In this document: one piece after another, positions 34,641 through 43,482 of the stretch
How positions within the stretch are numbered: position 1 is the stretch's first letter
Layout: each line of letters starts with the position of its first letter
DNA from: Agrobacterium tumefaciens
GTDB lineage: Bacteria; Pseudomonadota; Alphaproteobacteria; Rhizobiales; Rhizobiaceae
Length of the DNA stretch: 64,000 nucleotides
Direction: 5' to 3'
NCBI RefSeq assembly: GCF_005221325.1
Contig: NZ_CP039889.1
Location: 1,686,501 to 1,750,500 of the forward strand
Notes under the pieces: model-generated
What the model saw: only the letters and a program-made list of their open reading frames with translations
Databases searched by the model: none
Told to the model about the DNA's origin: nothing
Translations under genes and position numbers: made by a program

Positions 34641-36098
34641 ATGTCAGTAAACCGGAAGAATACCATTGTCGCCATCATTGGCGGTGGATTTAGCGGAGCG
34701 GCGCTTGCCGTTCATCTCCATCGGGCCGTTGGTGGGCTTGGAGGGGTAGGGATCGTCGTATTCGAGCCAAGGGAGAGGCTCGGCGCGGGACTAGCCTATT
34801 CCACGCCGGAGCCCGCCAACCGGATCAACGTGCCGGCCGGGCGCATGACGCTTTACCCTGACGATCCCGATAGTTTCGTCCGTTATCTCGACAGCACGAA
34901 CGCCCTGACCGAGGATGCGGCGGCGGTGTTGGCGGATGGGCAGGCCTATCCGCAGCGCAAGGTATTTGGCGCCTATGTTGCCGCCGAAATTGCTCCTTTG
35001 CTGGATGCGGGCACCCTTCAGCACAAGCGCAGCAAGGTCGTGCATGTGGCCCGTCACGGCGACGGCTGGGAACTGCATACCGCAGATGGCGACAGTCACT
35101 TCGCGGATATCGTGGTGGTGGCGACAAGCCATCCCCCGCCGGCCCTTCCGCGGGCACTGGTCCCGCTTGCCAACCATCCGAAGCTGGTGGCTGATGTAAA
35201 TGCCGATGCCGCGCTTGATGACATCGCCGCGGGTGATCGCATTCTGATCGTCGGCAATGGTCTGACGGCGGCCGATGCATTTGCCGCGCTGAAGCGGCGC
35301 GGCCATCACGGGTCGGTCGTTTCACTATCGCGCAGGGGTCTGCGGTCGCGCGGCCATCCGGCCGTGCCGCAGGAGCCCTATGGGGATTTTGCCGATCCGC
35401 CGTTGAGAAGCGCGTCGGAATTGCTGCGGCGGGTTCGCGAAGCTTTGCGCGCGGCGCAAGCAAGCGGCGTGACGTGGCATGGCGTTCTGGATGCCGTTCG
35501 ACTTCAGGGGCGGGACATATGGCGGAATCTCCCCTTGAATGAACGACGCAGGGTCGTGCGCTGGCTGCGGCCTTTCTGGGACGCGCATCGTTTCAGGATC
35601 GCGCCGCAGGTGGAGACGCTTCTGGACGAAGCCATCGTCTCCGGTCAGTTGCGGATCGTCGCCGGTTCGCTCGTGTCTGCGCAAGCTGACGAGGAGGGTT
35701 CGTTGCATGTCGATCTCAGGCTTCGTGGCCAGAAGAACATCACGCAAATCGATTTGGATGCGATCATCGTCACCACCGGTCCCGCCCATGGCGGAATTTT
35801 GAAATCTCAGGCCTTTCTGTCCGGTCTGGAGGATGCCGGCCTTTTGACACTCTGCCCGACAGGTCTCGGTATCCGTTGCGACGAACGATCGCGCGCCATC
35901 GACAGTCTGGGCAAGAGTGTCGAAACACTGTTGATCGGCGGTCCGCTGGCGCGCGGAACCTTCGGAGAGTTGATGGGCTTGCCACAGGTGACGGAACACG
36001 CGGTCTACGTGGCCGGCGAGATTGCGCACAGCCTTGCATCGGCAGCGGCGGAACGCCACGGGTCACTGGAGCCGCTCGAATCGACGTCTGATCGCTGA
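34641..36098 (+). CDS. FAD/NAD(P)-binding oxidoreductase (NAD_binding_9-like)
   Basis: A 485-residue protein with an N-terminal dinucleotide motif, I-I-G-G-G-F-S-G-A-A-L-A, then G-A-G-L-A-Y-S-T-P-E-P-x-N-R-I-N-V-P, typical of the FAD-NAD(P)-binding family with pfam13454. A second motif, L-I-V-G-N-G-L-T-A-A-D, lies near residues 195-205. Family members include N-hydroxylating and thiol-related oxygenases, but the reaction is unknown. It has only two internal Met and two Cys, and its neighbours are a monooxygenase and SfnB paralogues, so a sulfur role is likely. Confidence 0.75.
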   Translation: MSVNRKNTIVAIIGGGFSGAALAVHLHRAVGGLGGVGIVVFEPRERLGAGLAYSTPEPANRINVPAGRMTLYPDDPDSFVRYLDSTNALTEDAAAVLADGQAYPQRKVFGAYVAAEIAPLLDAGTLQHKRSKVVHVARHGDGWELHTADGDSHFADIVVVATSHPPPALPRALVPLANHPKLVADVNADAALDDIAAGDRILIVGNGLTAADAFAALKRRGHHGSVVSLSRRGLRSRGHPAVPQEPYGDFADPPLRSASELLRRVREALRAAQASGVTWHGVLDAVRLQGRDIWRNLPLNERRRVVRWLRPFWDAHRFRIAPQVETLLDEAIVSGQLRIVAGSLVSAQADEEGSLHVDLRLRGQKNITQIDLDAIIVTTGPAHGGILKSQAFLSGLEDAGLLTLCPTGLGIRCDERSRAIDSLGKSVETLLIGGPLARGTFGELMGLPQVTEHAVYVAGEIAHSLASAAAERHGSLEPLESTSDR

Positions 36099-36315
36099 AC
36101 CGGCAAAACGAAAGGGAAGAAGCCTCTTGCGCCAGACGCGAGCCTCAAGACGTCACGCTGCCACCCCCTCTGACCGTTGAGGCGCTCTTTCATTTTTCTC
36201 GTTATTTAGAGAAAAACCTTCTCTCTTTTAGAGCATAAAAAACATAGAATTACTGTTCAGTGCCGCGCCTTGTGCGATGCTCACGCCATCATTCACCGTG
36301 TTTGCGAGGCGTCCC

Positions 36316-37584
36316 ATGGGCACGATTTCCGAGACCAAGATCGATTATAGTGTTCATCCACGCGTCAATTCCGCGGACCCGATTTCGCCGCGTCCGCGCC
36401 CATCCACACCGGCGCATATCGTTTCATCAGACGCGGAAGCCATAGAAATTGCGCAGCGGCTGGCGGAAAAATTCAAGGTCGGGGCGGCGCTGCGGGATCG
36501 CGAAGGCCTTTTGCCGATCGACGAGCTGGACGAATATTCCCAGAGCGGTCTCTGGAGTATCCTTGTTCCCAAGGCCTATGGCGGGCCCGAAGTATCCTAT
36601 GCCACGCTTGCCAAAGTCATTGCGACGATTGCGGCAGCCGATCCCGCCATCGCTCAGATCACCCAGAACCATCTGGCAATCGTCGCCACCGTCGAACTTG
36701 ATGGCACGGAAGACCAGAAAAAGCTGTTTTTCGGCTTGGCGCTTGAGGGCATTCGTTACGGCAACGCGTTTTCCGAACTGAAAAGCAAGACCGTCGCCGA
36801 TTTCGAGACGAAAGTGGTCCATGACGGCGACAATGTCATCGTCAATGGCGAGAAATTTTATACGACCGGCGCACTTCTCGCGCATATCGTGCCGATTGTC
36901 GCCGTCGATGAGTCGGGGCAGGGATATCTCGTTTTCGCCGACCGCGACGCTACGGGCCTGACGGTGACCAACAACTGGTCGAGCTTCGGCCAGCGCACCA
37001 CGGCGTCGGGATCGGTGAAAATCGAAAATGTCCGTGTTCCCAGGGAGAGGGCGGTGAAGGTCACCTCCTTCGATCATCCCACCATTGGCGGCCCGGTTTC
37101 GCAGATCATCCAGTCGGCAATCGACGTGGGCATCGCGCGGGGAACGATCGATGACACCATCGCCTTCATCAGCAAACACAGCCGGCCATGGCTCGACAGC
37201 GGCAAGCAGACGGCCGGCGAAGACCTCTTTACCATCGCCGCCATCGGCGATCTGAAAATCCGCCTGCATGCAGCCGAGGCGCTTCTCGAAATTGCTGGTT
37301 ATAGCATCGACGCCGCAAAGCGGAACACGACGCTGGAAACCGTTTCGGAAGCGACGATCAAGACCGGGGAATCGAAGGTTTTGACCACCGAAATCGCTAT
37401 TCTGGCAACCAACAAACTGTTCGAACTTGCCGGCACCCGTTCGACACTTGCCGAGCACGGGCTTGACCGGCACTGGCGAAACGCCCGCGTCCACACGTTG
37501 CACGATCCAGTGCGATGGAAATATTTCCATGTCGGAAATTATTATCTGAACGGCGCGCACCCCCCGCGCCATGCCTGGAATTGA
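36316..37584 (+). CDS. SfnB-family acyl-CoA-dehydrogenase-like oxidoreductase (copy 2)
   Basis: A 422-residue SfnB paralogue with Y-S-Q-S-G-L-W, N-A-F-S-E-L-K-S-K, V-N-G-E-K-F-Y-T-T-G, N-N-W-S-S-F-G-Q-R-T-T and R-H-W-R-N-A-R-V-H-T-L-H-D-P. It is closer to the 12916 copy than to the adjacent 37595 copy. The ATG at 36316 follows GAGG; an upstream ATG at 36277 gives an atypical extension. The protein has no Cys and no Met apart from the initiator. The 217 bp before it are AT-rich, with several TTTAGAG/ATAGAA cores. Confidence 0.87.
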   Translation: MGTISETKIDYSVHPRVNSADPISPRPRPSTPAHIVSSDAEAIEIAQRLAEKFKVGAALRDREGLLPIDELDEYSQSGLWSILVPKAYGGPEVSYATLAKVIATIAAADPAIAQITQNHLAIVATVELDGTEDQKKLFFGLALEGIRYGNAFSELKSKTVADFETKVVHDGDNVIVNGEKFYTTGALLAHIVPIVAVDESGQGYLVFADRDATGLTVTNNWSSFGQRTTASGSVKIENVRVPRERAVKVTSFDHPTIGGPVSQIIQSAIDVGIARGTIDDTIAFISKHSRPWLDSGKQTAGEDLFTIAAIGDLKIRLHAAEALLEIAGYSIDAAKRNTTLETVSEATIKTGESKVLTTEIAILATNKLFELAGTRSTLAEHGLDRHWRNARVHTLHDPVRWKYFHVGNYYLNGAHPPRHAWN

Positions 37585-37594
37585 GGCGGCTTCA

Positions 37595-38857
37595 ATGACA
37601 ACGACTGACCGGAAGCTGCATCGCGAGGCCGCGTTGACCTCGGGAAAGCCTGCGCCGCATATTCCGCCGCGCCGGACGAAAGCGCACATCATAAAGGACG
37701 ATGCCGAGGCCATTGCCGTTGCGCACGAACTGGCGCGCGTCTTTGCCGCCGGGGCCGCCGAGCGTGACCGCGAGCGGCGGCTGCCGCTCGCCGAAATCGA
37801 GCGCTTCTCGCAAAGCGGCCTGTGGGCCATTACCGTGCCGAAAGAATTCGGCGGTGCCGGTGTTTCAGCGGTCACGCTTGCGGAAGTGACGGCGATCATC
37901 TCCGCCGCCGATGGCAGCATCGGGCAAATTCCGCAAAACCATTTCTATATGGTCGAGGCCTTGCGGCTTGCGGGCAGCGAAGAACAGAAGCGGCATTACT
38001 TTGAGCGCGTTCTCGACGGAGACCGGCTGGGCAATGCCTTTACCGAAATCGGCACGAAAACCCCTGTTGATTACAAGACGCACTTCGCCGAGCGGGACGG
38101 CAAGCTGCTGCTAAACGGACAGAAGTTCTATTCCACCGGTTCTCTGTTTGCCCACATTATCGTTGTGGTCGCCAAGGGGCCGGACGGGCGGGTGAATATC
38201 GTCTTTATCGATCGTGCAACGGCCGGCCTTTCCCTCATCGATGACTGGACGTCCTTCGGCCAGCGCACGACCGGCAGCGGCACTGTGACGTTCGATGATA
38301 TCGAAATCACACCGTTTCAGGTCGTGGATCACGATGTCGTTTTCGAGCGGCCGACGGCCATGGGACCTTTTGCGCAGATCATTCATGCGGCGGTTCAGGT
38401 GGGTATTGCGCGCGGCGCGCTGGCGGAGACGATTTCCTATGTTCGCGCCCATGCCCGCCCGTTTTTCGAGTTGAGCATCGAGCACGGTTACGAAGACCCG
38501 CATACCATCCATGCCGTTGGCGACGTTTCCATTCGCGTGCATGCGGCCGATGCGCTTCTTGCAAGAGCCGGTCGTATTCTCGACGCGGCAATTGCGGCAC
38601 CGGACGAAAAAACGGTGGCAGCGGCCTCCATCGCGGTGGCGGAGGTCAAGTCACTGGGCACGGAAGTTGCGCAGCTTGCGTCTACCAAGCTCATCGAACT
38701 CGGCGGCGCGCGCTCCACGCTGGAAAGCTACGGGCTCGATCGTTACTGGCGCAACGCCCGAACACATTCGCTGCATGATCCCGTCCGCTGGAAATATCAC
38801 CATATCGGCAATTTTTATCTGAACGGCGCGCTGCCGCCGCGACACGGGGCCATCTAG
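37595..38857 (+). CDS. SfnB-family acyl-CoA-dehydrogenase-like oxidoreductase (copy 3)
   Basis: A 420-residue paralogue starting ten bases after copy 2. Same order of motifs (F-S-Q-S-G-L-W, N-A-F-T-E-I-G-T-K, L-N-G-Q-K-F-Y-S-T-G, D-D-W-T-S-F-G-Q-R-T-T, R-Y-W-R-N-A-R-T-H-S-L-H-D-P), but more diverged. No Cys and two internal Met. The tandem pair may form a hetero-oligomer or act on different sulfur substrates. An 8-bp hairpin follows. Confidence 0.86.
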   Translation: MTTTDRKLHREAALTSGKPAPHIPPRRTKAHIIKDDAEAIAVAHELARVFAAGAAERDRERRLPLAEIERFSQSGLWAITVPKEFGGAGVSAVTLAEVTAIISAADGSIGQIPQNHFYMVEALRLAGSEEQKRHYFERVLDGDRLGNAFTEIGTKTPVDYKTHFAERDGKLLLNGQKFYSTGSLFAHIIVVVAKGPDGRVNIVFIDRATAGLSLIDDWTSFGQRTTGSGTVTFDDIEITPFQVVDHDVVFERPTAMGPFAQIIHAAVQVGIARGALAETISYVRAHARPFFELSIEHGYEDPHTIHAVGDVSIRVHAADALLARAGRILDAAIAAPDEKTVAAASIAVAEVKSLGTEVAQLASTKLIELGGARSTLESYGLDRYWRNARTHSLHDPVRWKYHHIGNFYLNGALPPRHGAI

Positions 38858-38890
38858 CTTCCGGTTTCAAGATCAAATCTCCCACCCGAA

Positions 38891-38911
38891 CCGGCGATCA
38901 CCAATCGCCGG
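38891..38911 (+). other. Intercistronic hairpin between SfnB copy 3 and the aldo/keto reductase
   Basis: CCGGCGAT (38891-38898) and ATCGCCGG (38904-38911) form a perfect 8-bp stem with a 5-nt loop and no T run. It lies in the 87-bp gap before the aldo/keto reductase gene and may set differential expression. Confidence 0.4.
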
Positions 38912-38944
38912 ACGGCTATTCAACGCCACCAGGAAACACAGACC

Positions 38945-39988
38945 ATGACATATCATCCAGATCCCAACCGCTATGAAGACGCCACCTTCCGCCGTGTGGG
39001 GCGTAGCGGCCTGAAACTGCCGGCGATTTCCTTTGGTCTCTGGCACAATTTCGGCGATACGACGCCGCTCGAAACGCAACGTTCCATTCTTTTCAAGGCC
39101 TTCGATCTCGGCATCACCCATTTCGATCTCGCCAATAATTACGGCCCGCCCGCCGGCAGCGCCGAAGTGAATTTCGGCCATATATTGAAACAGGATTTCG
39201 CCAATTACCGCGACGAGCTGATCATCTCCACCAAGGCCGGATGGGACATGTGGCCCGGTCCCTATGGACGTGGCGGCGGCTCCAAAAAGGCGCTGCTTTC
39301 CAGCCTCGATCAAAGCCTGACACGGCTTGGGCTGGACTATGTCGATATTTTTTACTCGCATCGTTTCGATGCGGAAACGCCGCTCGAGGAAACCGCAGAT
39401 GCACTGGCGCAGGCCGTTCGCCAGGGCAAGGCGCTCTATGTCGGCGTGTCGTCCTATTCCGGTGCGAAGACGCGTGAAATTGCCGCTCTGCTGAAAGAGC
39501 GCGGTGTGCCGCTTCTCATCAACCAGCCTGCCTATAATCTCTTCAATCGCTGGGCTGAAAAGGACCTGCTTGACGCGACCGACGAGGTGGGCGCGGGGGT
39601 GATCGCCTTCACGCCGCTGGCGCAGGGACTGCTGACCAACAAATATCTTGATGGTGTGCCGCAGGATGCGCGCGTCAACCGTCCCGGCGGGGATTTCCTG
39701 CGGCCGGAGCATCTGAAGCAGGAAAATATCGAACGGGCTCGTGCGCTGAATGAAATTGCCAGAAATCGTGGCCAGTCGCTGGCGCAGCTCGCCATCGCCT
39801 GGGTGTTGCGCGATCAGCGCGTTACCTCGGCACTGATCGGTGCAAGCTCTGCCAGGCAGGTGGAGGAAAATGTCGCCGCACTCAACAACCCGTATTTCAC
39901 GACGGACGAGCTGGCGGAAATCGATCGTTATGCCGTCGAAGGCGGCATCAATCTGTGGGAAAAACCGTCCCACGACGAAGTGGTCTGA
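38945..39988 (+). CDS. Aldo/keto reductase, YghZ (L-glyceraldehyde-3-phosphate reductase) family
   Basis: A 347-residue (beta/alpha)8 NADPH-dependent reductase with G-R-S-G-L-K-L-P-x-I-S-F-G, H-F-D-L-A-N-N-Y-G-P-P-x-G-S-A-E and the catalytic-site F-Y-S-H-R-F-D, all typical of the YghZ branch. These enzymes reduce aldehydes such as methylglyoxal. It has no Cys and just one internal Met, unusual for the family and suggesting it belongs to the same sulfur-limited programme as the SfnB genes upstream. A classic terminator follows. Confidence 0.87.
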   Translation: MTYHPDPNRYEDATFRRVGRSGLKLPAISFGLWHNFGDTTPLETQRSILFKAFDLGITHFDLANNYGPPAGSAEVNFGHILKQDFANYRDELIISTKAGWDMWPGPYGRGGGSKKALLSSLDQSLTRLGLDYVDIFYSHRFDAETPLEETADALAQAVRQGKALYVGVSSYSGAKTREIAALLKERGVPLLINQPAYNLFNRWAEKDLLDATDEVGAGVIAFTPLAQGLLTNKYLDGVPQDARVNRPGGDFLRPEHLKQENIERARALNEIARNRGQSLAQLAIAWVLRDQRVTSALIGASSARQVEENVAALNNPYFTTDELAEIDRYAVEGGINLWEKPSHDEVV

Positions 39989-40007
39989 TGCACCCTGTTC
40001 TACCAAC

Positions 40008-40038
40008 AATCGCCCGGATTTCCCCGGGCGATTTTCTT
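40008..40038 (+). terminator. Rho-independent terminator of the SfnB-aldo/keto reductase operon
   Basis: AATCGCCCGG (40008-40017) pairs with CCGGGCGATT (40024-40033) around a 6-nt loop, followed directly by TTCTTT. It is 20 bp past the reductase stop and also lies just beyond the end of the convergent LVIVD gene. Confidence 0.85.
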
Positions 40039-40050
40039 TAAGAATTCGCT

Positions 40051-41304
40051 TCAACCGCCATATTCGATGATTTCCAGCCCGGCATTATAGTCGGTCGCGT
40101 ATATCAGCCCATTGGCATCAACAAAGACATCGGCCGACTGGATGACCTTTGGGCGGCCCGGTCGCCGGTCCGTCATCGTTGTCGGCCCCGCCGGAACGAG
40201 GGCGCCGGTTTCAACGGGATGATAGGGGTCAGAAATATCGAAGGCCCGGATGCCGGCATTCTGCCAGGTGGCGAAGATCAGCGTTTCCGACACGAAGGAA
40301 CCCGGCCGGTTTTCGTGCAGATTGTGCGGGCCGAAATGGCCGCCCTTCTTCGCGTAATCGATCTCGTTCGGGATGGGGAATGTCGAGATACTGACCGGAT
40401 TTTCCGGAACGCGGATGTCAAAAATCCAGGTATGTTTGCGCCCATCCTCCTCATTATCAAGCACGGCTTCATCGGCAACGACCAGCAGGTCGCGGCCCGG
40501 CAAGGGCAGGGGAGAATGGGTACCGCCGCCATAGGGCGGTGACCAGTTGCGGTGGGCGATGAGTTTGGGGGTCGAATGATCGCTTACGTCGAGCAAAGTT
40601 AGGCCGCCATCGCGCCAGCAGGCATAGGCGGTATCACCATGCACCAGCGCGTGATGCAGGGCATACCGTTTTCCCTTGCCCCAAGCCGGTTTTTCACCCT
40701 CGGCCGTGTTCATGCCGGGCAACCACCAGCGGCCCAGCAATTGCGGTTTCGTTGGATCGGCAAGATCGATCGTGACGAAGATGTAATCGGAAAAGCCGTC
40801 CAGCAGCGCCGAAGCGTAGGCATAACGGCCGCCCACATACCACAGGCGATGGAAACCGATGCCTTCGACATCCAGCTGTCCGATTTTCTTAGGGCTATCG
40901 GGTGTCGAGATGTCGAAAACCGTCATGCCGGCAGTCCAGACCCGCTCCCGTTTCTCCGCAGCGACCGTCTCGCCGACCGATTTGGTGTAATAGGCCTTTT
41001 CGTCGGTGAACGACTGGACGTCAGCGAAAAGATCGAGCGCGTTGATGACCAGCAGCAGGTCGTCATGCGTCTGCAGGTGAATGTTCCAGGTATTGGCCGG
41101 AGCCTGTACGTAGTTGACGGTGACAGGGTTTTTCGCGTCGCGCACGTCGATGATCGAAAAACCCTGCGACCATGGATGCGCCACATAGGCGTAACCCCGG
41201 TGGACCATCAGTTGCAGGCCATCGCCACGGCCGCCGATATCGCTATGGCCGATGAGTTTCATGTTACGGGCAAAATCGGGTGTCGGAAGGTCTGTGGCGG
41301 CCAT
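40051..41304 (-). CDS. LVIVD-repeat beta-propeller protein
   Basis: A 417-residue protein of repeated beta-propeller blades with LVIVD-type cores such as F-S-I-I-D-V-R-D, L-T-L-L-D-V-S-D, T-W-I-F-D-I-R and I-R-A-F-D-I-S-D. No signal peptide is evident, so it is probably cytoplasmic. Some organosulfur-binding proteins have this fold, but the family is functionally undefined. It is the last gene of the RbsABC-type operon, 67 bp after the binding-protein gene, and may process or bind the imported compound. Confidence 0.78.
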   Translation of the reverse strand: MAATDLPTPDFARNMKLIGHSDIGGRGDGLQLMVHRGYAYVAHPWSQGFSIIDVRDAKNPVTVNYVQAPANTWNIHLQTHDDLLLVINALDLFADVQSFTDEKAYYTKSVGETVAAEKRERVWTAGMTVFDISTPDSPKKIGQLDVEGIGFHRLWYVGGRYAYASALLDGFSDYIFVTIDLADPTKPQLLGRWWLPGMNTAEGEKPAWGKGKRYALHHALVHGDTAYACWRDGGLTLLDVSDHSTPKLIAHRNWSPPYGGGTHSPLPLPGRDLLVVADEAVLDNEEDGRKHTWIFDIRVPENPVSISTFPIPNEIDYAKKGGHFGPHNLHENRPGSFVSETLIFATWQNAGIRAFDISDPYHPVETGALVPAGPTTMTDRRPGRPKVIQSADVFVDANGLIYATDYNAGLEIIEYGG

Positions 41305-41332
41305 GGTCTGCTCTTGCGTTGCGACGGGAAAA

Positions 41333-41355
41333 GCGCCGTCCGTGAGCGGCGGCGC
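41333..41355 (-). other. Intercistronic hairpin after the binding-protein gene
   Basis: GCGCCG-T-CCG (41333-41342) pairs with CGG-CGGCGC (41347-41355), a 9-bp stem with one bulged T and a TGAG loop, between the binding-protein and LVIVD genes. It is the third binding-protein gene in the window to be followed by such a structure. Confidence 0.45.
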
Positions 41356-41371
41356 ATCTTGGCGAAAGGGG

Positions 41372-42415
41372 TCAGTGCTTGACGGCGGGAATCCAGGTGG
41401 CGGTTGCGGCGTCGCTTTTCAGAAATGCCGGGAATTTCTTCTGGAGATCCTCGATGGTGCCGATGTCGTTTTTCACCAGATCGTCACGGGTGATGAGGGT
41501 CGGCTGCAACAGGACCGACCGGCCGGGGAACTGGCCGGCGATGGAAAGTGCGGCGGCGCGCACCGACACTTCGCCGACGACGGCAGCGTTGGTCGCGGCG
41601 GTGGCGACCCATGCGCTGTCCGGCTCGGTGATGAGCTGGATGTCCGCCGTCGAAATATCGACGCCGTAAATCTTCACCTGCTGCGACAGGCCGAGTTCGT
41701 CGATGGCGAGTTTAGTGCCCTTGGCGAACTCATCCCAAGGGGTGAAGATGACCGAAATATCCGGATTGGCGCGCAGGATGGCCTTTGTCTGATCGGCGAC
41801 GGAGGCCGGCACCGTATCGTTGACGACGCCCCAGACGGCTTTTTCCTTCAGATTGTGTTTGGCGATGAAGTCTTTCCACACCGCGTAACGCCGGTCGAGA
41901 GGCGCAAAGCCGGCCACGTAGACCGCCCCACCAACGAAGCCGTCACCCTTGTCCTTCACGGCCTGATCGAGCACAAGCTTCGCCATGTCCTTGTCGCTCT
42001 GTTCGATCTGCGGGATTTGCGGGTTCTCGAGGTCCACGTCATAGGCGACGACCTTGATGCCCTTGTCGAGCGCCTTCTGCGCCACGTCCTTCAGCACTTC
42101 GGGGCGGCCGTTGTTGATGATGATGCCGTCAACGCCGAGATTGATCGCCTGCTCGACGAGGTTTCTCTGCGTGTCGTTGTCATTGCGGGCCTGGGAGACA
42201 GTGAGCTTGACGCCGAGCGTATCGGCCTGGCGCTTCACGCCCGCCTCAAAGGCCTGCAACCAGTCGCCGCTGCCGAGGAAGCTGACGACGGCGATGTTGA
42301 CGGTCTTCTTGTCGAAGGGTGCCGGGGCACCTTCGATGCCGGCGGAAAAGGCGCTGGTGGAGATGAGGGTAAGCGAAATGACGGCCGCGGCCAGTTTCTT
42401 GACGGTCTTGAACAT
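41372..42415 (-). CDS. Periplasmic binding protein of an RbsABC-type importer (paralogue 1)
   Basis: A 347-residue exported protein: signal peptide ending at A-F-S-A, then a periplasmic-binding-4 fold. It is strongly similar to the protein at 45328 (shared: D-T/D-V-V/A-Q-x-A-L-D-K-G-I-K-V-V-A, A-G-F-A-P-L-D-R-R, D-I-S-T-A-D-I-Q, S-x-W-V-A-T-A-A-T-N). No Cys and a single internal Met. This is unlike normal sugar-binding proteins and points to sulfur-starvation expression. The start at 42415 is used rather than a GTG three codons upstream. Confidence 0.85.
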   Translation of the reverse strand: MFKTVKKLAAAVISLTLISTSAFSAGIEGAPAPFDKKTVNIAVVSFLGSGDWLQAFEAGVKRQADTLGVKLTVSQARNDNDTQRNLVEQAINLGVDGIIINNGRPEVLKDVAQKALDKGIKVVAYDVDLENPQIPQIEQSDKDMAKLVLDQAVKDKGDGFVGGAVYVAGFAPLDRRYAVWKDFIAKHNLKEKAVWGVVNDTVPASVADQTKAILRANPDISVIFTPWDEFAKGTKLAIDELGLSQQVKIYGVDISTADIQLITEPDSAWVATAATNAAVVGEVSVRAAALSIAGQFPGRSVLLQPTLITRDDLVKNDIGTIEDLQKKFPAFLKSDAATATWIPAVKH

Positions 42416-42447
42416 GGTTTCCACTTCTCTGGACGGATATTGAAAGG

Positions 42448-43482
42448 TCAGTTTTTTGTGCGGGCAACGCCGTAGGTCAGCGCCAGCGCGCCAACGAGAA
42501 CGGCGCCCTTGATGAAGTCCTGCGTGTAATAAGGTGCGTTCAGCATGGTGAGGCCATTGAGCAGCACGCCGACGAAAACGGCACCCACCAGCGTGCCGAG
42601 AACGTTCGGGCGGCGCAGCGCCAGAACCGCAAAGCCGATCAGCGCGGCCGCGACCGAATCCATCAGCAGCGAAGCGCCGGAGGAAACGTCACCCCGGCCG
42701 ACACGGGCGGCAACGATGATGCCGCCAAGGGCTGCGAGCGTGCCCGAAAGCACATAGGCGAAGGTCTTGATCCTGTCGACATTGGCCCCGGCAAGCCGCG
42801 CGGCTGTTTCATTGCCGCCGGTGGCGTAGATCAGGCGGCCGAGCCGCGTCTTTTCGGTCAGAATGAATAGAACGATGGCGACGATGGCCATCAGCACCAC
42901 GGGCAGAGGAATGAGGCCGAACAGGCTCGAGCGTCCGATGGTGAGAAAGGCGGGATCGTATTTGCCGCTGGCCGTCGAACCGTCGGGCAGGATGAGACCG
43001 ACGGAGATGGAACGGCCGGCCGTCGGGATGAGCTGGAGGCCGGTCAGCAGGAACATGGTGGCGAGCGTGGCCAGCAGGTCGGGCACTTTGAGCTTGACGA
43101 TCAGGAAAGCATTGGCAAGGCCGACAAGCGCGCCGAAGGCCAGCACCAGCGGCACCGTCTGCCAGACGTTCAGCCCCAGCACGATCATTGCATAACTTGC
43201 GGCCATGACGCTGGATGCCGCCACCGCCCCGACCGAGAGGTCGAAGCCATTGATGGCAAGCGTGACGCTAACCCCCGCACCGATGATGGCGACGACCGAG
43301 ACCGCCTGCAGGATGCTCATGAGATTATTGATGTTAATGAAGGCGGGCTGCGCCAGCGAAAAGCCGACCACCATTGCCGCGAGCAACAGGAAAACCGCAC
43401 CGCGTCTTATCGCGTTTCGCAGGTTTTCCAGCGTCGCTGTTTGTTTGGCTTGTTCCGAAATCTCTCGGGTGCCGTCGACCAT
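42448..43482 (-). CDS. RbsC-type ABC permease
   Basis: A 344-residue permease with about nine helices and the RbsC mark I-N-G-F-D-L-S-V-G-A-V near residue 83. It overlaps the ATPase stop by one base (TGATG) and precedes the binding-protein gene by 32 bp. Although annotated by homology as a sugar permease, its binding proteins are sulfur-depleted, so the ligand may be an organosulfur compound. Confidence 0.86.
   Translation of the reverse strand: MVDGTREISEQAKQTATLENLRNAIRRGAVFLLLAAMVVGFSLAQPAFININNLMSILQAVSVVAIIGAGVSVTLAINGFDLSVGAVAASSVMAASYAMIVLGLNVWQTVPLVLAFGALVGLANAFLIVKLKVPDLLATLATMFLLTGLQLIPTAGRSISVGLILPDGSTASGKYDPAFLTIGRSSLFGLIPLPVVLMAIVAIVLFILTEKTRLGRLIYATGGNETAARLAGANVDRIKTFAYVLSGTLAALGGIIVAARVGRGDVSSGASLLMDSVAAALIGFAVLALRRPNVLGTLVGAVFVGVLLNGLTMLNAPYYTQDFIKGAVLVGALALTYGVARTKN

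Noticed and set aside
36203..36250. Iron-responsive (Irr/RirA-like) box before SfnB copy 2
   Set aside because: The TTTAGAG repeats resemble parts of such boxes but lack the full inverted repeat, and no iron gene is near.
36427..37920. A 497-codon open frame on the minus strand
   Set aside because: Antisense to SfnB copies 2 and 3, both of which carry the full set of family motifs.
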